DNA from: Geovibrio thiophilus
GTDB lineage: Bacteria > Chrysiogenota > Deferribacteres > Deferribacterales > Geovibrionaceae
Direction: 5' to 3'
Assembly (NCBI RefSeq): GCF_004087915.1
Contig: NZ_CP035108.1
Coordinates: 992,001 to 1,056,000, forward strand
Length of the DNA: 64,000 bases
In this document: piece by piece, positions 18,801-27,920 of the stretch
How the letters are laid out: each line of letters opens with the position of its first letter
Position numbering within the stretch: position 1 is the stretch's first letter
Made by a program: the position numbers and the translations under genes
The notes under the pieces: generated by a model
Seen by the model: only the letters and a program-made list of their open reading frames with translations
What the model was told of the DNA's origin: nothing
Database searches by the model: none

Positions 18801-19127
18801 CCAGAGGTGCGCAGCGCAGCCGCATTTATTGCGGCGCGAGCGTGTACAATAATCCGACAGGATGTACGGATTACTGTTGTTGAGTAGAGATGTGCGTAAG
18901 TCATAAACGCTCCCATGGAAGGGAGCGCGCCGTGCGCAGCGAAGCCGCATTTATTGCGGCGCGAGCGTGTACAGTAATCCGACAGGATGTACGGATTACT
19001 GTTGTTGAGTAGAGATTGCGTAAGTCATAAACGCTCCCATGGAAGGGAGCGCGCCGTGCGCAGCGAAGCCGCATTTATTGCGGCGCGAGCGTGTATAAAA
19101 ATTTTCCAAGGATGGGAAAATTTTTAT
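18801..19127 (+). repeat. Three copies of the three-hairpin repeat upstream of uraA
   Basis: Copy 1 (from about 18801) lacks hairpin 1. Copies 2 (18908-19002) and 3 (19032-19127) are complete, with hairpin 1 at 18908-18927 and 19032-19051 (loop ATGGAA). Hairpin 2 arms GCCGCA/TGCGGC are at 18944-18949 and 18955-18960 in copy 2. Hairpin 3 of copy 2 is an 11-bp stem 18971-18981/18992-19002 with loop ACAGGATGTA. Hairpin 3 of copy 3 is a 13-bp stem 19095-19107/19115-19127 with loop AAGGATG. The spacing of copies is 124-125 nt. The last hairpin ends 8 nt before the uraA ribosome-binding site, in the same sense. Confidence 0.9.
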
Positions 19128-19146
19128 TATAAATTAAGGAGGTTAT

Positions 19147-20376
19147 ATGGAGACTATTTCGGGAGTAAAGAAGACCATTCTGGGGCTTCAGATGCTTTTC
19201 GTGGCATTCGGAGCACTGGTTCTCGTTCCCCTGCTGACGGGGCTTGACCCGTCTATCGCCCTGTTTACCGCAGGAGCCGGAACTCTGCTTTTTCAGGCTA
19301 TCACCAAAGGAAAAGTACCTGTTTTTCTTGCAAGTTCATTCGCATTCATCGCACCTATTCAATACGGAATGCAGAATTTCGGCGTTGCCAAAACCCTCGG
19401 CGGTCTTACCTGCGCAGGGTTCACATACATTCTCTTCAGCTTTCTCGTGAAGCAGGGCGGAATCAAGGCTATCGAAAGATACCTGCCCCCGATAGTCACC
19501 GGACCGGTTATAATGGTAATAGGTCTTAACCTCGCCCCTGTCGCGGTGGGTATGACAAAACATTTCGGCGACGGTCAGTATAATATTCAGGCGGTCATAC
19601 TCGCGGGAATCACTCTTTTCACCGCTGTAATCGTTGTAGCGTACGGCAAAAGAATTTTCAGCCTCATTCCCATACTCACCGCAATCTGTGTGGGTTATGC
19701 CGCCGCTCTGATAATGGGGCATGTAAGCTTCGAACCGATCATGCAGGCGGCGTGGATCTCCATCCCGTGGGTCGAGGCTTCCAGAAACGGCTCCTTCGCA
19801 TTTCCCCAGTTCGATATAGAAGCAATTATCTTCATCCTTCCTGTCGCCATAGCTCCGGCGATTGAGCATGTGGGCGATATTCTCGCAATAAGCTCAACAA
19901 CAGGGAAGGACTATCTCAAGGATCCCGGTCTCCACAGAACACTCCTTGGTGACGGTCTCGCCACAAGTATGGCAAGCGTTCTCGGCGGACCTCCCAATAC
20001 CACTTATTCCGAAGTTACAGGCGCCGTTGCGCTCACTAAAGCCTTTGATCCCATGTATATGCGCATAGCGGCGGTATTCGCCATATGCCTTGCCTTCTTC
20101 GGAAAGCTTGGCGCTGTGCTCAAAACAATACCCGTTCCCGTAATGGGCGGAATCATGTTCCTCCTTTTCGGCATGATAGCGGGCATAGGCATCAACTCTC
20201 TGGTGAGAAGCAAGGTCGATATGTCCAAACCGAGAAACCTGATTATATCATCTGTTATCCTTGTGTGCGGCATAGGCGGGGTAAATCTTTCCATGTGGAA
20301 GGTGACACTCGGCGGCATAGGGCTTGCGGGCATAGTCGGCGTTCTTCTCAACCTTATTCTTCCTGAGGATAAGTAA
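19147..20376 (+). CDS. uraA: Uracil permease (NCS2/UraA family)
   Basis: 409 residues, almost entirely hydrophobic with about 12-14 membrane spans. [16 protein letters not shown] near residue 60 and [19 protein letters not shown] near 235 are NCS2 landmarks, the latter with the substrate-binding Glu. [17 protein letters not shown] follows. It should import uracil with H+. AAGGAGG precedes the ATG by 4 nt. The stop overlaps the upp start by 1 nt (TAATG), so transport and salvage are coupled. The leader contains three hairpin repeats with GGA loops immediately upstream of the ribosome site, a possible post-transcriptional control region. Confidence 0.95.
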   Translation: METISGVKKTILGLQMLFVAFGALVLVPLLTGLDPSIALFTAGAGTLLFQAITKGKVPVFLASSFAFIAPIQYGMQNFGVAKTLGGLTCAGFTYILFSFLVKQGGIKAIERYLPPIVTGPVIMVIGLNLAPVAVGMTKHFGDGQYNIQAVILAGITLFTAVIVVAYGKRIFSLIPILTAICVGYAAALIMGHVSFEPIMQAAWISIPWVEASRNGSFAFPQFDIEAIIFILPVAIAPAIEHVGDILAISSTTGKDYLKDPGLHRTLLGDGLATSMASVLGGPPNTTYSEVTGAVALTKAFDPMYMRIAAVFAICLAFFGKLGAVLKTIPVPVMGGIMFLLFGMIAGIGINSLVRSKVDMSKPRNLIISSVILVCGIGGVNLSMWKVTLGGIGLAGIVGVLLNLILPEDK

Positions 20377-21014
20377 TGGGAGAGTTCAAAAATCTGACTG
20401 TAATCAGCCACCCGCTGATTCAGCATAAGCTGCGCTACATCAGGGACAAAAAAACCTCAAAACGGGATTTTAAGGAGCTCGTGGATGAGGTGGCTATGCT
20501 TATGGCATATGAGATTACCAAGGACTTTCCCTTAAGGAAGGTTAAGATAAAAACACCCATCTGCGAGATGGAAGCCCACGAGGTTTCCGGCAAGAAGGTT
20601 GTGCTGGTGCCGATCCTCCGTGCGGGGCTCGGCATGGTGGAGGGAGTGCTTAAGCTCATGCCTTCCGCCCGTGTGGGGCATATCGGGCTTTACAGGGATC
20701 ACGAAACCCTCCAGCCCGTGCAGTATTACTTCAAGGTTCCGCAGAACTGTGAAAAGAGGGATTTCATATTGATAGATCCCATGCTAGCCACAGGCGGTTC
20801 GGCGATCGCGGCAGCGCAGATGCTTAAGGATAAAGGCGCTGAATCCATCAAGTTTATGAGCCTGATAGCCGCACCCGAGGGTGTGCGTGCGTTCTGCACC
20901 GCGCACCCCGACATAAAGGTGTACACTGCGGCTCTTGATGAAAAGCTTAATGAGCTGGGCTACATTGTCCCCGGTCTCGGCGATGCCGGAGACAGGCTTT
21001 TCGGAACAAAGTAA
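20376..21014 (+). CDS. upp: Uracil phosphoribosyltransferase
   Basis: 212 residues. Converts uracil and PRPP to UMP in pyrimidine salvage. The PRPP loop [14 protein letters not shown] near residue 130 and the C-terminal [16 protein letters not shown] uracil-binding segment are intact, and [11 protein letters not shown] and [11 protein letters not shown] are characteristic. Normal length. Translationally coupled to uraA. Confidence 0.98.
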   Translation: MGEFKNLTVISHPLIQHKLRYIRDKKTSKRDFKELVDEVAMLMAYEITKDFPLRKVKIKTPICEMEAHEVSGKKVVLVPILRAGLGMVEGVLKLMPSARVGHIGLYRDHETLQPVQYYFKVPQNCEKRDFILIDPMLATGGSAIAAAQMLKDKGAESIKFMSLIAAPEGVRAFCTAHPDIKVYTAALDEKLNELGYIVPGLGDAGDRLFGTK

Positions 21015-21022
21015 GACTTTAA

Positions 21023-21556
21023 ATGAATAAAATTCTTATGGTGTTCGGTCACCCCAACCCTGAGAACTCCTTTGTTAACAGTATAATAACAGACGAGCTC
21101 AGTAAAACGGAAGGGGTGTCCGTGCGCTGCCTGAGTTCCGCGGCCGGATGCTTTGACGTTGAGGCGGAGCAGAATGCGCTTGCGGAAGCGGATATAATAA
21201 TCTTCCAGTTCCCTCTTCAATGGTTCAATATGCCGTGGATATTCAAGAAATGGCTTTCGGACGTGTTCACGGACGGCTTTGCCTTGGGTGAGGGCGGAAA
21301 CAGGCTGAAAGGGAAAATTCTCATCGCCTCCGCCACTATGGGAGGCGGGGTTGACGACGCCTCATCGAAGCCCGTTTTTAATCTTCTGAATGATATTAAA
21401 GAATTTGCCGAATACACAGGCATGGTTTATGCCGAACCGGTGGTGAGCGGCAGTTACCTGTTTGTGCCTTACCTCGCAGGTGATAAGGAGGACATAAGGA
21501 GGCGGGCTCTTGAACACGCGGAGGAATTAAAGAGAAGAATAGCCTCGTTCATTTAG
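21023..21556 (+). CDS. Flavodoxin-like NAD(P)H:quinone oxidoreductase
   Basis: 177 residues of the Flavodoxin_2 family. The N-terminal ILMVFGHPNPENSFVN is the phosphate loop; FQFPLQWFNMPWIFKKWLSDVF is the flavin/quinone segment seen in KefF and MdaB. It probably reduces quinones by two electrons with an FMN or FAD cofactor. It begins 8 nt after upp and is likely in the same transcript, although its function is unrelated to uracil salvage. Convergent with padR. Confidence 0.85.
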   Translation: MNKILMVFGHPNPENSFVNSIITDELSKTEGVSVRCLSSAAGCFDVEAEQNALAEADIIIFQFPLQWFNMPWIFKKWLSDVFTDGFALGEGGNRLKGKILIASATMGGGVDDASSKPVFNLLNDIKEFAEYTGMVYAEPVVSGSYLFVPYLAGDKEDIRRRALEHAEELKRRIASFI

Positions 21557-21570
21557 GGAAAAGAAACGTC

Positions 21571-21870
21571 TTACTCCTCATTAAGCTCTTCGTGCAGCTC
21601 CTCAACTTTCGTCTTCATTTCAGCAAGAAGGTGTCTGCCGTTTTCCGTTATTCTGTAATATTTTCTCTGCTTGCCGCCAACATTTTCCGTACGGCAGGAG
21701 ATCAGATCCTGCTTCTCCATTTTGGCTAGGGCTGGGTACATTACCCCCGCTCCGATCCTGTAGCCGTGTCGGGCAAGTTCCTCCATCAGTCCGGCTCCGT
21801 AAACTTCCTCTTTCGCCGCGTGGTGCAGTATATGCAGTTTTATAAATGCCAGCTCGGTTTCCCTTTGCAT
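21571..21870 (-). CDS. PadR-family transcriptional regulator
   Basis: 99 residues. Winged-helix segment EVYGAGLMEELARHGYRIGAGVMYPALAKMEKQDLI, wing GGKQRKYYRITENGRHLL, then a short C-terminal helix, as in compact PadR proteins (PadR-s1). Divergent from chrA across 85 bp that contain a near-perfect 12-bp palindrome over the chrA -10 region, so it is the obvious repressor of chrA and perhaps of itself. GGAG precedes the ATG. Confidence 0.9.
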   Translation of the reverse strand: MQRETELAFIKLHILHHAAKEEVYGAGLMEELARHGYRIGAGVMYPALAKMEKQDLISCRTENVGGKQRKYYRITENGRHLLAEMKTKVEELHEELNEE

Positions 21871-21898
21871 ATATTCTCCATAATATCAGATTACGATA

Positions 21899-21939
21899 TT
21901 GACACACGATATTGCTATGTTATATTGATAATATAGCAA
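21899..21939 (+). promoter_or_regulatory. chrA promoter overlapped by a palindromic operator
   Basis: TTGACA (21899-21904), 16-nt spacer, TATATT (21921-21926). An inverted repeat with 12-nt arms (21912-21923 and 21928-21939, one mismatch, 4-nt centre) covers the -10 and the start region. Binding there would block RNA polymerase. A direct repeat CGATATTG also occurs at 21894 and 21908. The PadR-family gene alongside is the likely binder. Confidence 0.65.
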
Positions 21940-21955
21940 CAGCGGAGAAGATTCA

Positions 21956-23134
21956 ATGGGCGGAATGAAAAATATAATGGGAGTATTCACAGTGTTCCTT
22001 CGGCTGGGGCTCACATCCTTCGGGGGACCTGTGGCGCATCTGGGTTATTTCAGGGATGAGTTTGTAGTCCGCAGAAAATGGATGAACGAACAGGAGTATG
22101 CTGATCTTGTGGCATTGTGCCAGTTCCTGCCGGGCCCTGCGAGCAGTCAGGTCGGGTTTGCCGTGGGGCTTAAACGGGCGGGGAAAGCCGGAGGACTCGC
22201 AGCGTGGCTTGGCTTCACAATACCTTCAGCGCTTATTATGATCGCTTTTGCCTACGGAGTCGCCTCATTCAGCGGAGCTCTTGACTCAGGCTGGCTTAAG
22301 GGGCTGAAAGTGGCGGCTGTGGCTGTTGTTGCCCACGCTGTGTGGGGAATGGCGGTGAAGCTCTGCCCTGACAGACTGAGGGCGGTGATTGCGGTAATAT
22401 CAGCCTGCGCTGTGCTGGCTTTTTCATCAGGTATTATGCAGATAGGCGTTATAATAGCGGGCGGCGGCGCGGGGTATTTTCTTATAGTGCGTCAGCAGGG
22501 CGAAGCCGTTGCGCAGAAACGCTTTTCCGTGAGGAGCGGGGCTTTTTATCTTATTCTGTTTTTGGCGTTTCTTATTCTTCTCCCTTTCGCTGCCGCATAT
22601 ACCGATCTGCATGCGGTCAGGCTTGCGGACAGCTTTTACAGGGCGGGCTCGCTGGTTTTCGGCGGCGGTCATGTGGTTCTGCCGCTGATTCAGGCGGAGG
22701 TTACGGCAGGGGGCTGGCTGGGCAGAGATGAGTTTATGGCGGGCTACGGGGCTGTTCAGGCGGTACCCGGACCTTTGTTCACATTTGCCGCTTATCTGGG
22801 TGCTGCGTCTCATGCCGCACCCAACGGTTTTGCGGGCGGTATGATCGCTCTTGTGTTTATATTTCTCCCCTCCATGCTGCTTGTTATGGGAGTTTTGCCT
22901 TTCTGGGAGAAGCTGCGCAGCCTGCCCGCCGCTCAGAGTGTGCTTGCGGGAACGAATGCCGCAGTGGTGGGGCTTCTTCTTGCCGCCTTCTACGATCCGG
23001 TCTTCACGGAAGGAATAAAAGGACGTGCGGAAGTGATAACAGCACTCTGCGCATTCGGTTTGCTTCAGTTCATGAAAACTCCGTCATGGGTCGTGGTTGT
23101 GCTCTCCGCCGCTGCGGGCTTTGTTCTGCTGTAG
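21956..23134 (+). CDS. chrA: Chromate transporter, two-domain ChrA
   Basis: 392 residues with two homologous halves, the bidomain form of the CHR family. Half one has LRLGLTSFGGPVAHLGYFRDEF and CQFLPGPASSQVGFAVG; half two has FGGGHVVLPLIQAEV and VQAVPGPLFTFAAYLG. About ten membrane spans. It exports chromate, probably using the proton gradient. Its start is MGGMKN with GCGGAG upstream. Regulated by the adjacent PadR-like gene (inferred from the operator). Ends directly against the gspF stop. Confidence 0.93.
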   Translation: MGGMKNIMGVFTVFLRLGLTSFGGPVAHLGYFRDEFVVRRKWMNEQEYADLVALCQFLPGPASSQVGFAVGLKRAGKAGGLAAWLGFTIPSALIMIAFAYGVASFSGALDSGWLKGLKVAAVAVVAHAVWGMAVKLCPDRLRAVIAVISACAVLAFSSGIMQIGVIIAGGGAGYFLIVRQQGEAVAQKRFSVRSGAFYLILFLAFLILLPFAAAYTDLHAVRLADSFYRAGSLVFGGGHVVLPLIQAEVTAGGWLGRDEFMAGYGAVQAVPGPLFTFAAYLGAASHAAPNGFAGGMIALVFIFLPSMLLVMGVLPFWEKLRSLPAAQSVLAGTNAAVVGLLLAAFYDPVFTEGIKGRAEVITALCAFGLLQFMKTPSWVVVVLSAAAGFVLL

Positions 23135-24337
23135 TTATTTTATCCCGCTGATAAGGCTGAAAACGGGACTTAAAAGCCCTATGAATATTATCAGCATGAA
23201 TATTCCCACAAATCCGATTACTGCGGGTTCAAGAACCTTTGACACGGTTTTTGCGGTGCGTTCGGCCTTGTCGAGGTAGTGCTCTGCCGCTGTTTCAAGC
23301 TGCTCCGTGAGATGTCCCGTCTGTTCTCCTATACTTACCATCCTAACGAGAAGAGGCGGGAAGAGCTTCTGTTTTGCCATGGACACCGAAAAGGACTCTC
23401 CGCCGCTGACTGATTCCCGAATACCTTTGACAGCCCGTGTGAAGACTGTGCTGGAGAAGCTGTTTTCCATAACGGACAGCGAGCGGTACAGGGGCAGACC
23501 GGAGCCTGTCATAAGTCTTATGTATTCTGCGAAGAAGGCGAGATTGAACAGATGCACCAGACTGCCCGCAACGGGTATTTTGAGTATAAGTTTATCTGTT
23601 TTCAGGCGGAAGCCGGCATCGGATCGGCGGAAATAGGAAAACAGAACGGCAGAAGCGCAGGAAACCATGAGAATGAACAATCCGTATGAACCGAGAAAAC
23701 CGGATACCCCGATTATGCCCATGGTGACAGGGGGCAGCTCCGCCTCAAACACACGGAAGGTTTCCGCCATCTGAGGCATTACGTAAACAATCCAGAAGAG
23801 CAGGGCGCCGAGCAGAGAGAAAAAGGCAAACGCCGGATACATAAGCGCCTGACGTATACCCGCCTTGAGGTCGGTTATCCTTTGCACATGGTTTGAGGCG
23901 TCTTTCAGCGTCTTGTCCAGCCTGCCTGTCTCCTCCCCGATGCGGACAAGGCTCAGCACTGTCTCACCGAATGCGCTCCCGCAGGATTCGCATGCCTTAG
24001 AGAAAGAATCGCCCGATGCCGTGCGGAATGATACCCGGTTGAGGATGCTTTCCACAGCCGGACTGTCCGTGTCCTCAGTAAGCTCTTTCAGTCCCATGGT
24101 GAGGGGGATGCCTGATTTTATCACAAGATGCAGGCTCTCCAGAATTTCCGTGAGCTCGGCGGGGGATATTCTGTCTTTCCTGCGGAAACGGCGGGAAATA
24201 TTAGAAGCCTCCTTAACTGTTATGGGTTCAAGCCCGCAGTGGGCAAGATATGCCGACAGCTCCTGAGAACCGGAAGCCTCAAGCGTGAGGCGCAGCTTTT
24301 TCCCCGCCGAATTGAAAGCCCGCACCGAGAAAATCAT
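23135..24337 (-). CDS. Type II secretion / type IV pilus inner-membrane platform protein (GspF/PilC)
   Basis: 400 residues with two T2SSF domains (about 65-190 and 270-390; IKSGIPLTMGLKEL in the first, MTGSGLPLYRSLSVMENS in the second) and three membrane segments around 170-195, 215-235 and 370-395. The N-terminus is the usual short SpF-like region. It would anchor the assembly ATPase encoded just upstream, whose stop overlaps its start by 4 nt. No pilin, secretin or minor pilin gene is near, so whether it serves secretion or pili is open. Confidence 0.92.
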   Translation of the reverse strand: MIFSVRAFNSAGKKLRLTLEASGSQELSAYLAHCGLEPITVKEASNISRRFRRKDRISPAELTEILESLHLVIKSGIPLTMGLKELTEDTDSPAVESILNRVSFRTASGDSFSKACESCGSAFGETVLSLVRIGEETGRLDKTLKDASNHVQRITDLKAGIRQALMYPAFAFFSLLGALLFWIVYVMPQMAETFRVFEAELPPVTMGIIGVSGFLGSYGLFILMVSCASAVLFSYFRRSDAGFRLKTDKLILKIPVAGSLVHLFNLAFFAEYIRLMTGSGLPLYRSLSVMENSFSSTVFTRAVKGIRESVSGGESFSVSMAKQKLFPPLLVRMVSIGEQTGHLTEQLETAAEHYLDKAERTAKTVSKVLEPAVIGFVGIFMLIIFIGLLSPVFSLISGIK

Positions 24338-25989
24338 TTTACAGCTACTCTGCGGATTTCGCCGAGGGTGGTTATGCCCTTTGCCGCCTTGAGGAATCCG
24401 TCGTCAAGCATGGTGAGCATCCCTTTTCTGACTGCGTTTTCGTGTATTTCGTTGGGGGTTGCTCCCTTGATTATCATATCCTGAATCTCAGCGTCTGTTT
24501 CCAGAAACTCGGAGATTACCGTTCTGCCGGAATATCCCGTCTGCCCGCAGCGGGGGCAGCCCTGCGGTTCGGGGAGAAGGATTTTTCCGTTCATCCCGTG
24601 CCTTGCCGCGATTTCCGGATCAATGCCGTATGATGAGAGAGCTTCGACGTCCGTCTCCCTCTGCTCCGCGCAGAAGCGGCAAACCTTGCGGACGAGCCTC
24701 TGCGCCATAATTCCCGAAACGCCCGAGGCTATGAGATAATTCTTTATTTTCAGATCCAGCAGTCGGGGGATGGCGGTCACCGCATCGTTGGTGTGCATGG
24801 TGGAAAGAACCAGATGTCCGGTTATTGCGGCTCGCATGGCTATTTCCGCCGTTTCTCCGTCTCTCATCTCACCGAGGAGAATCACGTCCGGATCCTGTCT
24901 GAGAAATGCCCTCATGGCGGAGGCGAATCTGTAACCAGCCTTTTCGTTAACCTGAGTCTGCTTTATGAATGGAAATCTGTACTCAATAGGATCTTCCACC
25001 GTGAGTATCCGCCGTTCAAGGGCGTTTATCCGTCTCAGGGCGGAGTAGAGTGTCGTTGTTTTGCCTGAGCCTGTGGGACCGGTTACCAGAAAGATCCCGT
25101 GGGGCTTGGCGAAACATTTCTCAAGCCTTTGCCTGACCTGTTCATCAAACCCGAGGCTCTCAAGACTGAACATCGAGAGGTTCTTTCCCAGAAGTCTCAG
25201 CACGGCGTTTTCGCCGTACGCCGTGGGGATAGTCGAGACACGGATGTCATATTCCTCACCGAAAAACCCGGCAGTCATGGAACCGTCCTGCGGGAGGCGT
25301 TGTTCCGCAATGTCAAGCTGGGAGAGTATTTTGATTCTGGAGATAAGCGAGGAGTGCACTGAGGCGGGCACAGCGAAGCAGTGGCGCATTATGCCGTCCG
25401 TACGGAAGAAAATGTGCGCTCCCACTGCTTCCGGCGAGATGTGTATGTCCGTTGCCCGCTCGGTGACGGCGTATTTCATTATATTATCCAGCAGGGCGGG
25501 GGTGTCCGTTCCCGTCTGCTGCGTGAGGGAGCGGGAGATCTCTTCCCTCACAGGTTTTTCTATGAGGTAGAAGTTCATCTCAATGCTTCTGAGGATGCTT
25601 TCCCTGTCCGCCACGTGGATTTCAGTTCTGAAGCCGGTCTTCCTGCGTACCGTGTCCGCCACGTTTATGTCAAACGGGTCTGCGGCGGCTATGCGGACTG
25701 TGTCCGCGTTTTTGTCAAAGGGGATGAAGGAGAGGTCTTTCAGAGTATTCATGCCGAACAGACTGAGCAGCTCCTTATCCGGCTTGATGTCCGATATGTC
25801 GGTATATTTTTTACCCGCCTGCTTGGCGACAGCCATCGCCGTTTCAGCAGAAGAAACGAACGCAAGGGAGGTCAGCACATCCCCCAGCACGCCTGAGTGC
25901 ACACGCTGAACATCAAGGGCGACCCCGAGCTGTTCCTCCGTGAGGTATCCCATCTCTATAAGTAGCTGTCCGAGCTGTTTATCGTGCAT
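24334..25989 (-). CDS. Type II secretion / pilus assembly ATPase (GspE/PilB)
   Basis: 551 residues from MHDKQLGQLLIEMGYLTEEQLG; the frame opens 12 codons earlier but AAGGGGAC supports this ATG. The N-terminal MshEN/GspE_N domain ends near 150. The ATPase core has Walker A GPTGSGKTTTLY, the Asp box region LTVEDPIEYRF, Walker B DVILLGEMRDGET and the His box GHLVLSTMHTND. A zinc-binding tetra-Cys (CRFC and CPRC) is present. It powers polymerisation of pseudopilins or pilins. Operon partner is gspF. Confidence 0.95.
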   Translation of the reverse strand: MHDKQLGQLLIEMGYLTEEQLGVALDVQRVHSGVLGDVLTSLAFVSSAETAMAVAKQAGKKYTDISDIKPDKELLSLFGMNTLKDLSFIPFDKNADTVRIAAADPFDINVADTVRRKTGFRTEIHVADRESILRSIEMNFYLIEKPVREEISRSLTQQTGTDTPALLDNIMKYAVTERATDIHISPEAVGAHIFFRTDGIMRHCFAVPASVHSSLISRIKILSQLDIAEQRLPQDGSMTAGFFGEEYDIRVSTIPTAYGENAVLRLLGKNLSMFSLESLGFDEQVRQRLEKCFAKPHGIFLVTGPTGSGKTTTLYSALRRINALERRILTVEDPIEYRFPFIKQTQVNEKAGYRFASAMRAFLRQDPDVILLGEMRDGETAEIAMRAAITGHLVLSTMHTNDAVTAIPRLLDLKIKNYLIASGVSGIMAQRLVRKVCRFCAEQRETDVEALSSYGIDPEIAARHGMNGKILLPEPQGCPRCGQTGYSGRTVISEFLETDAEIQDMIIKGATPNEIHENAVRKGMLTMLDDGFLKAAKGITTLGEIRRVAVK

Positions 25990-26129
25990 AGCGTCCCCTT
26001 CACCCGTACTTGAACTATAGCCCAACGGGAAGGGCAGATCAAAACAATTATGGTAAAAGTACCCGTTGATTTATGTACCGAATAATTGTAACCTTTTTCG
26101 GATATTCAATCATCATTTTCGGAGGCGGC

Positions 26130-27839
26130 ATGAGATTAACAAAATATTTTATCCCCACGCTCAGAGAGATTCCCGCGGAAGCGGAAGTTGTAAGCCATAA
26201 GGCTATGCTCAGGGCGGGGATGATCAAAAAACTCGCTTCAGGCATATATGATTATCTTCCCCTCGGACTCAAAGCGATCCGCAAGGCTGAAAATATAATA
26301 AGAAAAAACATGGACTCATCAGGCGCTATAGAGATTCTCATGCCTTCCGTTCAGCCCGCCGAAATGTGGGAGGAATCAGGACGCTGGAGCTACTACGGCA
26401 AGGAGCTTCTCCGCATCAAGGACAGGCACGACAGGAACTTCTGCTTCGGTCCCACCCATGAGGAAGTCACGACAGATATAGTAAGAAGCTTCATCACGTC
26501 ATACAAGCAGCTTCCCATAAATCTCTACCAGATACAGACAAAATTCCGTGACGAAGTGCGCCCCAGATTCGGGCTGATGAGAGGCAGGGAGTTCATCATG
26601 AAGGATGCCTATTCCTTTGATGTGGATGACGCGGGCGCAAATGTGAGCTACGGCAAAATGCGTGACGCATACCGCCGCATATTCGACGACTGCGGTCTGA
26701 GATATACAATGGTTGAGGCTGATTCCGGCGCCATAGGCGGCTCATACTCCCATGAGTTTATGGTTCTCGCCGACACGGGGGAGGACAGCGTTATCAGCAG
26801 CGACAGGGGCGGCTATGCGGCAAACCTTGAAAAGGCTGTATGCGCCGACAACTGGGAGGAATGGAACGAAGTTGTTCTCCCCGCTGAGGAGAAAGAGACT
26901 CCCAACACCAGAACAGTTGAGGAGCTTGCCGCTTTCCTCGGCGTTCCGGTTATAAAGATACTCAAGGCTATGATTGTCAATGTGGACGGCAGATTCTACT
27001 GCTTTCTCGTGAGGGGTGATCATGAGCTTAACCTTGCCAAAGTCAAAAACTTTTTCGGAGCACCTTCCGCTGAGCTGGCTTCCTATGACGACATAGCGGA
27101 GCAGACAGGCGGCGCTCCGGCGGGTTTCATCGGTCCTGCCGGGCTGAAAATCGAAATTTACGCGGATTATGCGGTGCGCGCCATGAAAAACGTTGTAATG
27201 GGCGCTAACATTAAGGATCTGCACATCATAAACGCCAACCTCGGGAGGGATTTTGAGGTCAAAGCCTTCGGCGATTACAGAAACGCCATAGAAGGGGATA
27301 CCTGCCCCGCTGACGGCGGAAAGTATGTGCTCACCAGAGGAATTGAAGTCGGACACATTTTCAAGCTAGGCACCAAATATTCCGAAAGCATGAACGCCGT
27401 TTACCTTGACAGGGAAGGCAAAAGGAACCCGATGATAATGGGCTGCTACGGAATAGGCGTAACAAGGGTTGTAGCTGCTTCTATAGAGCAGAACCACGAT
27501 GAAAAAGGGATAATATGGCCTGTTCAGCTTGCGCCCTTCGAGGTCGTCATAGTCTCACTCAACCCTAACGAGCAGGCGGTTGCAGATCTTTCCGAAACAA
27601 TATACAAAGAGCTTTCCGGTCTCGGTCTTGATGTTATGTACGACGACAGGGACGAAAGGGCGGGTGTTAAATTCACCGATGCCGAACTTGTGGGATACCC
27701 CGTGCGGGTGGCAATAGGCAAAAAGTCGCTGTCAGAGGGAAATGTCGAGGTAACTGTGCGCAGAACAGGGGAAACCGTTGCTGTTAAAAAAGAAGACTGC
27801 ATTTCGACAGTTATGGAAATTCTTGAAAAGCTGCGATGA
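26130..27839 (+). CDS. proS: Prolyl-tRNA synthetase (bacterial type)
   Basis: 569 residues. The class II motifs include FGPTHEEVTTDIV and FRDEVRPRFGLMRGREFIMKDAYSF (motif 2). The editing INS domain (about 230-390, with FLVRGDHELNLAKV) marks the bacterial form, and YGIGVTRVVAASIEQNHD is motif 3. A C-terminal anticodon-binding domain follows. The frame extends 19 codons upstream, but GGAGG before MRLTKYFIPTLREIP sets the start. Attaches proline to tRNA-Pro and clears mis-charged alanine. Confidence 0.98.
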   Translation: MRLTKYFIPTLREIPAEAEVVSHKAMLRAGMIKKLASGIYDYLPLGLKAIRKAENIIRKNMDSSGAIEILMPSVQPAEMWEESGRWSYYGKELLRIKDRHDRNFCFGPTHEEVTTDIVRSFITSYKQLPINLYQIQTKFRDEVRPRFGLMRGREFIMKDAYSFDVDDAGANVSYGKMRDAYRRIFDDCGLRYTMVEADSGAIGGSYSHEFMVLADTGEDSVISSDRGGYAANLEKAVCADNWEEWNEVVLPAEEKETPNTRTVEELAAFLGVPVIKILKAMIVNVDGRFYCFLVRGDHELNLAKVKNFFGAPSAELASYDDIAEQTGGAPAGFIGPAGLKIEIYADYAVRAMKNVVMGANIKDLHIINANLGRDFEVKAFGDYRNAIEGDTCPADGGKYVLTRGIEVGHIFKLGTKYSESMNAVYLDREGKRNPMIMGCYGIGVTRVVAASIEQNHDEKGIIWPVQLAPFEVVIVSLNPNEQAVADLSETIYKELSGLGLDVMYDDRDERAGVKFTDAELVGYPVRVAIGKKSLSEGNVEVTVRRTGETVAVKKEDCISTVMEILEKLR

Positions 27840-27920
27840 ACAAAGGTTATTCTTGCTAAAGAGAAATTTATTATGTAAAACAATCATGAATTGATTCTCT
27901 CTTAAGCGTTCGGAGGTACG

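Noticed and set aside
12197-19127. CRISPR array interpretation of the repeat clusters
   Set aside because: Units are 124-157 nt, contain internal hairpins, lack spacer diversity, and there are no cas genes.
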